In this document: piece by piece, positions 31,121 through 37,555 of the stretch
How the letters are laid out: the number at the start of each line of letters is the position of its first letter
Position numbering within the stretch: position 1 is the stretch's first letter
Origin: a virus
Reading direction: 5' to 3' (one strand)
Virus record (IMG/VR): IMGVR_UViG_3300017963_000430
Span: 1-41,141 of that record
Length of the DNA: 41,141 bases
Program-made: the position numbers and the translations under genes
The notes under the pieces: generated by a model
The model's input: only the letters and a program-made list of their open reading frames with translations
Database searches by the model: none
What the model was told of the DNA's origin: nothing

Positions 31121-31235
31121 TTGCGTCTCCCTCAATCAGTTCAGTTCGCATGATGCGAACCGATGGCTCCGCGGTGAATCGGAGGCGGGCTTTGCCGCCC
31201 CGGACCTCGGTCAACGTGACCGGAATGTGACTCAC
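31092..31235 (-). CDS. CsrA-like protein lacking the first beta strand
   Basis: A 47-residue frame from GTG 31235 overlaps the csrA stop as GTGA. Its core IPVTLTEVRGGKARLRFTAE aligns without gaps to csrA residues 18-38 (VVTVIDIRGDKVRLGIKAP). It then keeps the V-x-I-x-R-x-E-L pattern, including the Arg equivalent to CsrA Arg44. The MLVLSRK first strand with RNA-binding Leu4 is absent. It therefore looks like a derived paralogue, made in coupled translation with csrA. It might pair with CsrA and alter RNA binding; that role is inferred. Confidence 0.7.
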   Translation of the reverse strand: MSHIPVTLTEVRGGKARLRFTAEPSVRIMRTELIEGDANAAEHAKAG

Positions 31236-31441
31236 GCCGCTTGCTCCGGATCCGGCCGCGACTCAAGATGCGTCCGCCCCTCCTCAGCAAGCTTCTCTGC
31301 GACCTCCATGCGGTGAACGGGAACTTTGGGAGGGGCTTTGATTCCCAACCGGACCTTGTCACCGCGAATGTCGATGACCGTGACCACGATTTCCTCGTCG
31401 ATAACGATCTGCTCGTTCTTTTTCCTGCTCAACACCAACAT
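31232..31441 (-). CDS. csrA: Carbon storage regulator CsrA, phage-borne
   Basis: The 69-residue protein is a full CsrA: MLVLSRKKNEQIVID, VTVIDIRGDKVRLGIKAP and VPVHRMEV are all present, including Leu4 and the Arg of VHR. CsrA dimers bind GGA loops in mRNA leaders and usually block ribosome access. AAAAGGAG precedes ATG 31441. It follows the initiator tRNA by 39 bases and is the first protein gene of the early operon. It may redirect host translation during infection. Confidence 0.93.
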   Translation of the reverse strand: MLVLSRKKNEQIVIDEEIVVTVIDIRGDKVRLGIKAPPKVPVHRMEVAEKLAEEGRTHLESRPDPEQAA

Positions 31442-31480
31442 GGGATCTCCTTTTCAAAACTTGACGTCCGTGAAAACAAA

Positions 31481-31553
31481 TTGCGGCGGCGGGACTCGAA
31501 CCCGCAACCTCCGGGTTATGAGCCCGGCGAGCTGCCAATTGCTCCACGCCGCG
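31481..31553 (-). tRNA. Initiator tRNA-fMet (CAU)
   Basis: The 73-base gene folds as a full cloverleaf. The acceptor stem has C1 opposite A72, six GC pairs follow, the D stem has A11-U24, and the anticodon stem carries three GC pairs (GGG/CCC) beside CUCAUAA. These are the hallmarks of bacterial initiator tRNA, not of elongator Met or Ile2. The 3' CCA is not encoded (the next bases are TTTG). It lies between the terminator of a recombinase gene and csrA. Confidence 0.93.
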
Positions 31554-31630
31554 TGGTCGTCAGCAAACTTCGCGCTGCGTCGGAGCACCTCCTTTCCGTG
31601 AGGAAAACCGCACAAACGACTGCTTCAACG

Positions 31631-31673
31631 AAAAAAGCCGGCGCATGGGAGGGGCAGAAACCCATGCGCCGGC
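31631..31673 (-). terminator. Intrinsic terminator after the first recombinase
   Basis: GCCGGCGCATGGG and CCCATGCGCCGGC form a perfect 13-bp stem around an 11-base loop (31637-31673). On the minus strand the stem is followed by six T (31636-31631). It lies just beyond the stop of the recombinase gene and separates it from the tRNA and csrA. Confidence 0.9.
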
Positions 31674-31676
31674 AAA

Positions 31677-31692
31677 CGGAGTTGCAACTCCG
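31677..31692. other. Perfect 16-bp palindrome next to the recombinase stop
   Basis: CGGAGTTGCAACTCCG reads the same on both strands and lies one base from the TAA of the recombinase gene and four bases from the terminator. It could be a recombinase or regulator binding site, or extend the terminator structure. Confidence 0.7.
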
Positions 31693-31693
31693 A

Positions 31694-32623
31694 TTAGGCC
31701 AATTTGTCGAAAAGCGTCAGCTGCGAAACGGCGTGCTGCAGCAGTTCGAGATCCTGATACAGCTTGGTCGTTTCGTAACTGCTGTGACCGGCCGCCAATT
31801 GTCCTGCTGCCGGCGAGATCGCCGACAAGGCGGTCAACGTCGAGCGACGCATTCCGTGAAACCCAAAATGAGGCACGCCGGCCAGGTCCTGTAGCCGGTG
31901 TGCCTCGTGATAGATGGTGGTTTTGCTGTGAGGCTTCGGAAAGAACGGGAACAATCTTTCGCGATCGCCGCGGATTGCCACCAACATTCGCATCGCGAAC
32001 GGGTGCAGCGGGTGCGGTTCCTCGGTCTTGCTTTTTCGGCAAATACCGGCTGGTAGAACCAATAGCTGCTCGTCGAAGTGCACGGCCGACATCGGAGTCT
32101 CCACGAGTTGGCCGATCCGCAACGAAGTGCTCGCAATTGTCGCCAGCAGTGCTCGCCAAAGCGCTGAGGCTGTGAGTCCGCTCACGGCAGGTAGCACGGC
32201 GTGTTCGCACGCGTGGAAAAACTTCACGATATGCACCTCCGGGACCATGCGCTTGAACTGCCTTACGCGTTTCGGTGGTCTCGTGTACGGCACATAGGCG
32301 AGCAGCCCCAAAGCTGTACGCAGTTGCCGAGGGCCAGAGGGCCCCGCCTGGTCGAGAATCCACTGCAGGTGGCTGAGATACTTCACGACTGTGTTGACGT
32401 GCAGGGGTTTCCCCCGCCATTCCTGCTTCACCAGTCCCGCCTTGAACTCGGACATCGTCACAGAACTGATGTCCTCGAGAGGCGGATCTTCCGTGATCCG
32501 CTCCCAATAGTGAATCGCTCGCCGATAACCATCGACGTTGACGCTGTCCGGGTCTTCGATTCGATGTGGAAGAAAATGCTGCTCGAACAACTCTCGAACC
32601 CGCGATCGCTTGGTAAGAACCAT
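31694..32623 (-). CDS. Tyrosine recombinase (first)
   Basis: This 309-residue enzyme has an N-terminal SAM-like core-binding domain and a complete catalytic set: Arg169 in TSLRIGQL, Lys197/199 in CRKSKT, His256 and Arg259 in FHGMRR, His280 in AAGHSS and the nucleophile Tyr289 in TKLYQD. GGGAG seven bases before ATG 32623 supports the start. It has its own upstream promoter candidate and a terminator, so it is a monocistronic unit. It could resolve genome dimers, or integrate at a site such as the tRNA-fMet gene next to it. Confidence 0.88.
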   Translation of the reverse strand: MVLTKRSRVRELFEQHFLPHRIEDPDSVNVDGYRRAIHYWERITEDPPLEDISSVTMSEFKAGLVKQEWRGKPLHVNTVVKYLSHLQWILDQAGPSGPRQLRTALGLLAYVPYTRPPKRVRQFKRMVPEVHIVKFFHACEHAVLPAVSGLTASALWRALLATIASTSLRIGQLVETPMSAVHFDEQLLVLPAGICRKSKTEEPHPLHPFAMRMLVAIRGDRERLFPFFPKPHSKTTIYHEAHRLQDLAGVPHFGFHGMRRSTLTALSAISPAAGQLAAGHSSYETTKLYQDLELLQHAVSQLTLFDKLA

Positions 32624-32927
32624 GCGTCAATCTCCCGCGGCCCCGGCTTAACCTCGGTTTCCATCCGGGCCAGCGTCGCGATCGATCGTCCTTGCCCCAC
32701 GGCGACCCTGCCGCAAACGGCCGTCTGCTGCCACGGTGGCTACGAACTACCCGACGACCAAGGTGGGCTAGCGTAATTGCCGTCCGTGCGAAAGAAACCA
32801 TTTTTCGCGTCCGTTCAATCAGCGCAGCACGCAACGCGGGCTGGATCGCATTGCGTGGGCGCAGGGCGCCAGGAAAACTCGGTTGTCCCGCGGCCGCCGC
32901 CAGACAGCAAACGGCCGCAATCGGTAA

Positions 32928-32941
32928 TTTGACCCGTCAAA
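32928..32941. promoter_or_regulatory. Operator-like palindrome
   Basis: TTTGAC and GTCAAA are perfect inverted halves separated by CC. It lies about 150 bases downstream of the promoter candidate and 300 bases upstream of the first recombinase. It is a plausible repressor site. Confidence 0.45.
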
Positions 32942-33086
32942 CAGTGGAGCGACGGACCGACTGGTGGCCTCGGGAGCCGAGTATTGGCTTGTGTAAAAGA
33001 GGCTGGGCTGATCTTACCCGCGTCGGAGAGTCGCTGTCTGGTAACAGCGGCCAGTTCCAGCCGGCCGCTACGTTGCTTCAGGCGAC

Positions 33087-33116
33087 AATATGGCGCGCGG
33101 GCGGATCCGTTGTCAA
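33087..33116 (-). promoter_or_regulatory. Promoter candidate for the first recombinase
   Basis: On the minus strand a perfect TTGACA (33111-33116) and CATATT (33087-33092) are 18 bases apart. The -10 matches four of six positions. Transcription would read toward the recombinase at 32623. Confidence 0.5.
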
Positions 33117-33135
33117 GCGGATCTGAGAAAAGAAG

Positions 33136-33528
33136 TTAGCGACGATGCTGATCGATGAGTGACTTGATCTTTCCGGGTGAGGGCACGCCAGTTACCGAAA
33201 TCTCCACACCGCCCTGTCCGGCGCTGGATATTCCGATCCCCCCAACGCCGAAGATTCGCTGCAGGAACGACTGCGAAAGTTGCACGTTACGGACGTCGCG
33301 ATGCCACACTTCATTCGTGGATTTGGACAAGATGCCCTCCCGCAGCGTGACTCGTTCGTCTGACACGGTAAGGGTCGTGGCTTTGCATCTCAACCACCAG
33401 ACGAACAGGATTGGAATTCCGACTAAAAACAAACAGGCCGCGAGGGCAAAAAGAAACTCGACGGGACGGTTGCGAAACATGGATGGATTCGCTGAGTAAA
33501 GAATCGTTTCTTGCTTCGTCTGGTTCAT
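33136..33528 (-). CDS. PH-domain-like (bPH2/DUF304) membrane protein
   Basis: The 130-residue protein has two adjacent membrane segments (VEFLFALAACLFLVGIPILF and on), then a beta-rich domain with TTLTVSDERVTLREGILSKS and NEVWHRDVRNVQLSQSF. This is the bacterial PH-2 (DUF304) arrangement. ATG 33528 has AAAGGG upstream; longer frames look spurious. Such proteins are normally cellular membrane proteins. In a phage island it may be cargo, for example a superinfection or envelope function. Confidence 0.75.
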   Translation of the reverse strand: MNQTKQETILYSANPSMFRNRPVEFLFALAACLFLVGIPILFVWWLRCKATTLTVSDERVTLREGILSKSTNEVWHRDVRNVQLSQSFLQRIFGVGGIGISSAGQGGVEISVTGVPSPGKIKSLIDQHRR

Positions 33529-33667
33529 GTCTTCTGCCCTTTCACTGAATGCTGACCGAGTTCCGGAAGCCATTGTGACCCGCGAGCGGGCAAGAATCCA
33601 GTTTCCACGAGAAAAGGCCTTGCGTCGGGGCGGCGGCCGCGGATATAGAAGCCGGTGGAGGCTCACC

Positions 33668-33934
33668 ATGTTACGCAAGCTCGCCGGCTGGTTCCGTGAT
33701 GAATGGCATGCAAATGACTTACCAGAACCTCAATGGCGGGCACACACCATCACGCTTCTCATGGTGCAGGTTGTGGCCCTTTGGATCACGGTTTTCGCCC
33801 TTACCCTAAGGCTAGTAATAGAGATGCGCAAGCCGCCGAAGCCGCCACAACAGCAGCGATCGCTCCAACCCACAACGCCAAACGATCCCAGCGTTGTTTT
33901 CTCCGAGCAAGCTCGCCACGGTATTCGGCGATGA
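33668..33934 (+). CDS. Small plus-strand membrane protein
   Basis: The 88-residue frame from ATG 33668 has GGAGG six bases upstream. It contains an amphipathic start (LRKLAGWFRDEWHAND), one membrane helix (ITLLMVQVVALWITVFALTLRL) and a Pro/Gln-rich tail. It is divergent from the PH-domain gene, with a weak promoter-like TTGCGT and TATAGA 18 bases apart upstream. It overlaps a minus-strand gene by 134 bases. Confidence 0.55.
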   Translation: MLRKLAGWFRDEWHANDLPEPQWRAHTITLLMVQVVALWITVFALTLRLVIEMRKPPKPPQQQRSLQPTTPNDPSVVFSEQARHGIRR

Positions 33935-34073
33935 TTTGCCCCGCTTGGTGCAGTTGACCTGGATTCGATCCGGACATTGCACACAAGTCGGCAACCCTTT
34001 CTGCCAATTCGCTCGTCGCCAGGTGACGATGCCTGCCGCTTGTGATGTCTCTGTGGTGCTCTTCGATTTTCAT
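33801..34073 (-). CDS. Small minus-strand protein with C-terminal membrane helix
   Basis: This 90-residue product is helical with a SELAERVADLCAMSGSNPGQL region, an IIAEYRGELARRKQRWDR helix and a C-terminal membrane helix (WVGAIAAVVAASAACASLL). The pattern is convincing for a tail-anchored protein, but the ribosome site is weak. It lies just past the terminator at 34098 and overlaps the plus-strand membrane gene tail to tail. Confidence 0.55.
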   Translation of the reverse strand: MKIEEHHRDITSGRHRHLATSELAERVADLCAMSGSNPGQLHQAGQIIAEYRGELARRKQRWDRLALWVGAIAAVVAASAACASLLLALG

Positions 34074-34097
34074 CCAAGTGGCCCCAAAAGAAATAAA

Positions 34098-34123
34098 CCC
34101 CCTCCGGGCGAACCCGGAGGGGG
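34098..34123 (-). terminator. Strong terminator with UUCG loop
   Basis: CCCCCTCCGGG and CCCGGAGGGGG form a perfect 11-bp stem. On the minus strand the loop is TTCG, an extra-stable tetraloop, and the stem is followed by TTTATTTCTTTT. It should end leftward transcripts from the tail-fibre/integrase operon. On the plus strand there is no T-tract. Confidence 0.88.
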
Positions 34124-34460
34124 GATTGTCGTTCGGCCGGGTTGAAGCAACGTTTCAGACAGCGAGTGTCAAAAGACGTTCCCGGCCGATCGATTTCTCA
34201 CTTTCAAGAGTACAGGAGTGTCAGTCCTGTACAGTGACCTTTCGTTGATAATTACCGACTTACGTCAACTTCGTCTGTACTGGATTCGAGCTCCTGTCCA
34301 GCGTCAAAAGCGGCCGCTCCCTCGGTCACGTAAACCTTCAAACCCAAGCCGATCCTCAACTTTTCTCGCCATCATCACTCTCCCTGATGCCTATTGGCAC
34401 AGAACAAAAGCGTCGGTACAAAGCGAAGAGATGTTCGCTCCCTTAACGAGGTGCACGGTG
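34124..34460. other. Intergenic region upstream of the plus-strand membrane protein
   Basis: Apart from the inverted repeat at 34210-34232 I see no gene here that I can support. Frames open through the region on the plus strand, but their products look like noise up to ATG 34461. The region probably holds the control sequences of the plus-strand gene. Confidence 0.5.
34210..34232. promoter_or_regulatory. Perfect 8-bp inverted repeat, operator-like
   Basis: GTACAGGA and TCCTGTAC are perfect inverted halves separated by seven bases. A GATAAT hexamer follows about 14 bases downstream on the plus strand and may be a -10 element. The size suits a dimeric repressor that controls the plus-strand membrane gene. 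Confidence 0.6.
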
Positions 34461-35048
34461 ATGAACCACTACAAGTTTCTGAACAATCCTTTCCAATTCG
34501 CCTGCACCCTCCTGTTCGAACTGGATTACTCGCGTGATTCGAGTTACGAAAAAGAAAGTACCGAGGCGGATGGGTTCGACCAATCGTCCGATCTGACCGA
34601 GGATACGAACGCCCTCCTCCTTGAACATGCACGTATGAAGTACGAGGAAAAACGAGACAGCGTAAATCGGCTCGACGCAAAACGAGACAGCTTTATGAAA
34701 TTTGCATGCGGCATGCTCGCATTCCTCGCTGCCGCATCACGTGCATTCAACATCGCTATTGACGCCCCAATGAAAGTCGCGTTTGTTTTTTTCTTGGTCG
34801 GCGTCACAGTGCTACTGCTGTCCAGAAGATCTGTCTCCGTCCCGTCTATGCTCGGAATCCAGCACCTTCGTGATGGCATCGGGAAAGTGCCGAATCCTCG
34901 TGACTGGATGGCAGCGTCTCTGCATAAATCGTGCGAAGGGCTCCGAGTCATAGAACTCATCATCAGCGCTCACATCAATTTCGCGCTCGTGTGGATTCTC
35001 CTTGGCCTGATCAGCTTGATTCCGGTCGTTTTTGCGGTCACCTGTTAG
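34461..35048 (+). CDS. Plus-strand multi-pass membrane protein, possible effector
   Basis: The 195-residue protein starts at ATG 34461 with GAGG nine bases upstream. A charged helix (ARMKYEEKRDSVNRLDAKRD) leads into two membrane segments (MKFACGMLAFLAA and KVAFVFFLVGVTVLLLS), with two more at the C-terminus (INFALVWILLGLISLIPVVF). The LDAKRDSF-K-F-G-LAFLAA pattern resembles the entry helix of SLATT/Pycsar-type membrane effectors. That is only a resemblance. It is in the opposite direction to the phage operons, behind an operator-like repeat, which fits a gene expressed in the prophage. Confidence 0.65.
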   Translation: MNHYKFLNNPFQFACTLLFELDYSRDSSYEKESTEADGFDQSSDLTEDTNALLLEHARMKYEEKRDSVNRLDAKRDSFMKFACGMLAFLAAASRAFNIAIDAPMKVAFVFFLVGVTVLLLSRRSVSVPSMLGIQHLRDGIGKVPNPRDWMAASLHKSCEGLRVIELIISAHINFALVWILLGLISLIPVVFAVTC

Positions 35049-35151
35049 ATTGCGTCTCCGGCCGCGGCTTCGGGTCGGTGAGTTGGTCTTTGTCAGGATC
35101 CGGAGGGGGCGGCGGGGGCGGTTTCTGGGGCGTCGGCTCTTCATCAGCCAT
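35038..35151 (-). CDS. Tiny proline-rich protein 1
   Basis: The 37-residue frame from ATG 35151 has a GAGGAG/GAGG-rich leader and encodes MADEEPTP, then seven consecutive Pro, then DPDKDQLTDPKPR. It overlaps the end of the plus-strand membrane gene by 11 bases, tail to tail. It is clearly related in layout to the next tiny gene. Function is unknown. Confidence 0.5.
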   Translation of the reverse strand: MADEEPTPQKPPPPPPPDPDKDQLTDPKPRPETQSNR

Positions 35152-35163
35152 TTGCCTCACTCC

Positions 35164-35262
35164 TCATTTTGTCTCTGGTGGCTCGCCGTCTCGCCGATCC
35201 CAGTCTGGAGGCGGTGGGGGTGGCGGATCAGGTGGAGCCGGTTTGTCGTCCGTGTCGCACAT
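35164..35262 (-). CDS. Tiny proline-rich protein 2
   Basis: The 32-residue frame from ATG 35262 encodes MCDTDDKPAPPD, then seven Pro, then DWDRRDGEPPETK. It lies just upstream of the first tiny gene, with a similar acidic start, a seven-Pro run followed by Asp, and a charged tail. The ribosome site is weak. Confidence 0.45.
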   Translation of the reverse strand: MCDTDDKPAPPDPPPPPPPDWDRRDGEPPETK

Positions 35263-35301
35263 TCTCTAAACCACTACTACCAAAGGGAAATCGCACAAAA
35301 G

Positions 35302-35353
<52 letters not shown>

Positions 35354-35383
35354 CGGCCAGAAAATCCTTGAAATCAAGGGTTT

Positions 35384-35422
35384 TTCCGGGTCATTCCGGG
35401 TCGGAATTCCGGGTTTGTCCGG
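35384..35422. repeat. Arm-type direct repeats beside the att core
   Basis: TTCCGGGT occurs at 35384-35391, 35394-35401 and 35407-35414, followed by a partial TCCGG at 35418-35422. The spacing is 10 and 13 bases. Short direct repeats about 30 bases from the core are what integrases bind with their N-terminal domain. Confidence 0.7.
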
Positions 35423-35461
35423 CTTGACAAGAGCTGGATGCGCAATCCAGTGTCGTGAGGT

Positions 35462-35638
35462 TCAAATAGAAATGAACCTCGCGTCTTCACATGGGTCGAT
35501 GTCCAGGCAAATCGGTCCTTCAGAAAAGTCGATCGTGATGGCGTTTTCTTCCCGAGGGCTGGCAAAAAGAGCGAGTGGCTTACTGATGATCGCCACAAGC
35601 ATGCCCGTGAGGGCGCCAACAAACCGACGTCGATCCAT
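35462..35638 (-). CDS. Small exported protein with Tat-type signal
   Basis: The 58-residue product begins MDRRRFVGALTGMLVAIIS, a twin-arginine-like signal, and the mature part is about 30 residues (ENAITIDFSEGPICLDIDP). AAAGGA lies ten bases before ATG 35638, overlapping the end of the integrase. Tat export suggests a cofactor-bearing or folded partner, odd for so small a protein. Lysogenic conversion is possible. Confidence 0.6.
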   Translation of the reverse strand: MDRRRFVGALTGMLVAIISKPLALFASPREENAITIDFSEGPICLDIDPCEDARFISI

Positions 35639-35640
35639 GA

Positions 35641-36771
35641 TCAAGGTCCTTTCGCGAGGATCTTATCGAAGGCATTTGGCATGGGCAACGTGCGGAGCGC
35701 CTCGACCACAGCGATCTCGCTGTTGTCGTAATGGTCCGCCGAGATCCGGCTGAGGCCGCCGTCGACGGCCGCGGCCGACAGCGTCGAGTCCGCAAGCAGC
35801 TTGGTCGTAAGATCTCGATCCGCGTGGCCTGTGATCAAAGGAGCGATCCCAGGTCGATGGCGATTCAACCAGGTCGTGGCCGTCTTCCTGAAATGACGAA
35901 GCTGGTACCGGGGCTGCTCGCCTGTGAGGATATTCCGTTTCGGAATGACCTCGGCCACCTCACACAGACGAGACCATTCGCGGTAGAGCTTCTCGGAGGA
36001 CAGCGGCCAATTGAATAGCGGTACCTCCGGATCGGGCGATTCCGGGCGAATCGATTGCACGTGGGCGTGAACCACGTGGTTCATCGGCAAGATCAGCGGT
36101 TGCGGTTTTCGCCGGCGTTGCTTCTGTGGAACGTACCAGAACCAGCCCCACTCGTTTTCCGCGTGGCCGTCCTGTGCCGGCGTTTCGGCTTCCCAGGCGA
36201 TTTGGCGCCAGGGCAGGGCAGAATGGTCCGTCTCGTAACGCACTAATTCCTGCGTCCGAAAGCCGTAGTGGAAGAAAAGCACGATCGCGGCCCGCCATCC
36301 TTCCGCTGTCGAGTAGGGCAGGGGGGCGCCGGCCTGGTCTCGGTCCGGCCAGGTCAATTGGCCGCAAGACTCGTACAGCCGATCGAGCTGCTCGTAGGTC
36401 AGGTAGTACTTGTCGGCGACGGTCTTTGCCGGCAGCCGGTCGACGGCGGGGGCGCGGATGATGATCTCCTGACGCTCACACCAAGCGAGGATGGCCCGGA
36501 TCGAGCGCAGATGCTTGTTGACGTTCAATGGGACATTGCGGCCCCGGAGCGTTTCTGCGAGCCAATCCCGCCATTCCTCGAGGTGCCTGCGCTTGACCTG
36601 GTCGACGGTCGGTGCCGGTCCCCCGGACCGATTCGACCAGTACTCATCCCACCGGCGAAGATGCGTTGCGTAGTCCTGTCGCGTGCTTCGCCGCACGTTC
36701 TGCTTCTCGAGTTCTGGAAGCTTTCCCTTTTCGTAGGCTTCGCGTAGAGTCCATTCCGCTTTGCCTGACAT
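35641..36771 (-). CDS. Tyrosine integrase (second), next to attP
   Basis: This 376-residue enzyme has a core-binding domain and a catalytic domain: Arg172 in YGFRTQEL, Arg292 in YQLRHFRK, His316 in ITGHAD and Tyr348 in ADHYDN. The usual first His of the H-x-x-R motif is Tyr289, a tolerated but uncommon change. ATG 36771 overlaps the stop of the tail gene as TGATG, so translation is coupled to a structural gene. Its position 240 bases from the tRNA fragment makes it the likely integrase for that site. Confidence 0.88.
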   Translation of the reverse strand: MSGKAEWTLREAYEKGKLPELEKQNVRRSTRQDYATHLRRWDEYWSNRSGGPAPTVDQVKRRHLEEWRDWLAETLRGRNVPLNVNKHLRSIRAILAWCERQEIIIRAPAVDRLPAKTVADKYYLTYEQLDRLYESCGQLTWPDRDQAGAPLPYSTAEGWRAAIVLFFHYGFRTQELVRYETDHSALPWRQIAWEAETPAQDGHAENEWGWFWYVPQKQRRRKPQPLILPMNHVVHAHVQSIRPESPDPEVPLFNWPLSSEKLYREWSRLCEVAEVIPKRNILTGEQPRYQLRHFRKTATTWLNRHRPGIAPLITGHADRDLTTKLLADSTLSAAAVDGGLSRISADHYDNSEIAVVEALRTLPMPNAFDKILAKGP

Positions 36772-37544
36772 CACGCATCCGTCTCTTGCACGATCGCCTC
36801 AGTCACAGAGGCGCTGCCCTCGGAAAGCGTGCGTGGGCCGTCGCCTGTGGGGTACAACTTGACGCCCCAATACATTTCCTTCCGCACCTGCATCGCCAGC
36901 GACGCATCCGCCTTGATGACGATTTGAATGTCTCCAGCCGATTCATCGGTCACCGTCAGAGACGCGTCCGTGGCAGTTTCTGCGGATGCGCCGGCTAGAT
37001 ACACCAACCCATCCTCCTCGGAGACGAAAATCTCCGCGGCGGTATCAGGGTTTGCCCGATTGCGTTTGATCGCAAACTTCACGTCGTCGCGGCCGGCCAA
37101 CGACCCCAGACCAGTGATATTGATCGTGACCTTATCGCCGCTGTAGATCACGATCGCGGATCCACTGATGGCGGCAACGACTTCGGCCGCCTGCTGGGTC
37201 AGTGTCCGGCTGGAAGCGATCCACGTGCTATCAATAGGTATCGGGGCAGACAAAACGACCCCACCCGACACGCTGCCGCCGATCGCAACACGGTTCGCGC
37301 CCGCTGCACACGCAGCATCGGGCAGATCGAGCCGATACCAACCGTCACTGATCTCCTTGACGCCCCCGTCCGAGTGGTCATCCGTGAGCGCCGACAAGTC
37401 GCTCAGGCTAATGGGAACCTTGGCACCATCCCGGCGATACCACAGCGTGAAATCCGCGGCTACCTTTCCCGTGAGGGCGGCACCTGCGGACGTCATTGCC
37501 CGAATATCGATCGAGACGTCGGTTGTTCCTGGTGAGACGACCAT
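36771..37544 (-). CDS. Tail/fibre-type structural protein
   Basis: This 257-residue beta-rich protein has repeated Ig-like strand patterns: DVSIDIRAMTSAGAALTGK, GGVKEISDGWYRLDLPDAAC and DKVTINITGLGSL. Such domains are common in phage tail and fibre proteins. There is no signal peptide. It precedes and is coupled to the integrase. The exact role is unknown. Confidence 0.65.
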   Translation of the reverse strand: MVVSPGTTDVSIDIRAMTSAGAALTGKVAADFTLWYRRDGAKVPISLSDLSALTDDHSDGGVKEISDGWYRLDLPDAACAAGANRVAIGGSVSGGVVLSAPIPIDSTWIASSRTLTQQAAEVVAAISGSAIVIYSGDKVTINITGLGSLAGRDDVKFAIKRNRANPDTAAEIFVSEEDGLVYLAGASAETATDASLTVTDESAGDIQIVIKADASLAMQVRKEMYWGVKLYPTGDGPRTLSEGSASVTEAIVQETDA

Positions 37545-37555
37545 GATGTCCCTGC

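Larger units (their letters stand above)
32624..33135. other. 512-base intergenic region upstream of the first recombinase
   Basis: I see no convincing gene. It contains a promoter candidate at 33087-33116 and a palindrome TTTGAC-CC-GTCAAA at 32928-32941. Transcription from that promoter would give the recombinase a leader of about 450 bases, room for a regulatory RNA or antisense control, though none can be shown from the sequence. Confidence 0.55.

Noticed and set aside
31241-31894. Long plus-strand frame across csrA, the tRNA and the recombinase end
   Set aside because: It runs antisense through csrA, tRNA-fMet and a terminator and gives the typical anti-tRNA peptide. No ribosome site and no family resemblance.
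31560-32834. 424-codon minus-strand frame overlapping the first recombinase
   Set aside because: It is an Arg/Ser-rich out-of-frame shadow of the recombinase and crosses the terminator. The recombinase frame has all catalytic residues.
35360-35386. Small hairpin CCTTG-AAAT-CAAGG followed by TTTTT on the plus strand as terminator
   Set aside because: The stem is only five pairs and no plus-strand operon ends here. It is more likely part of the attP arm.
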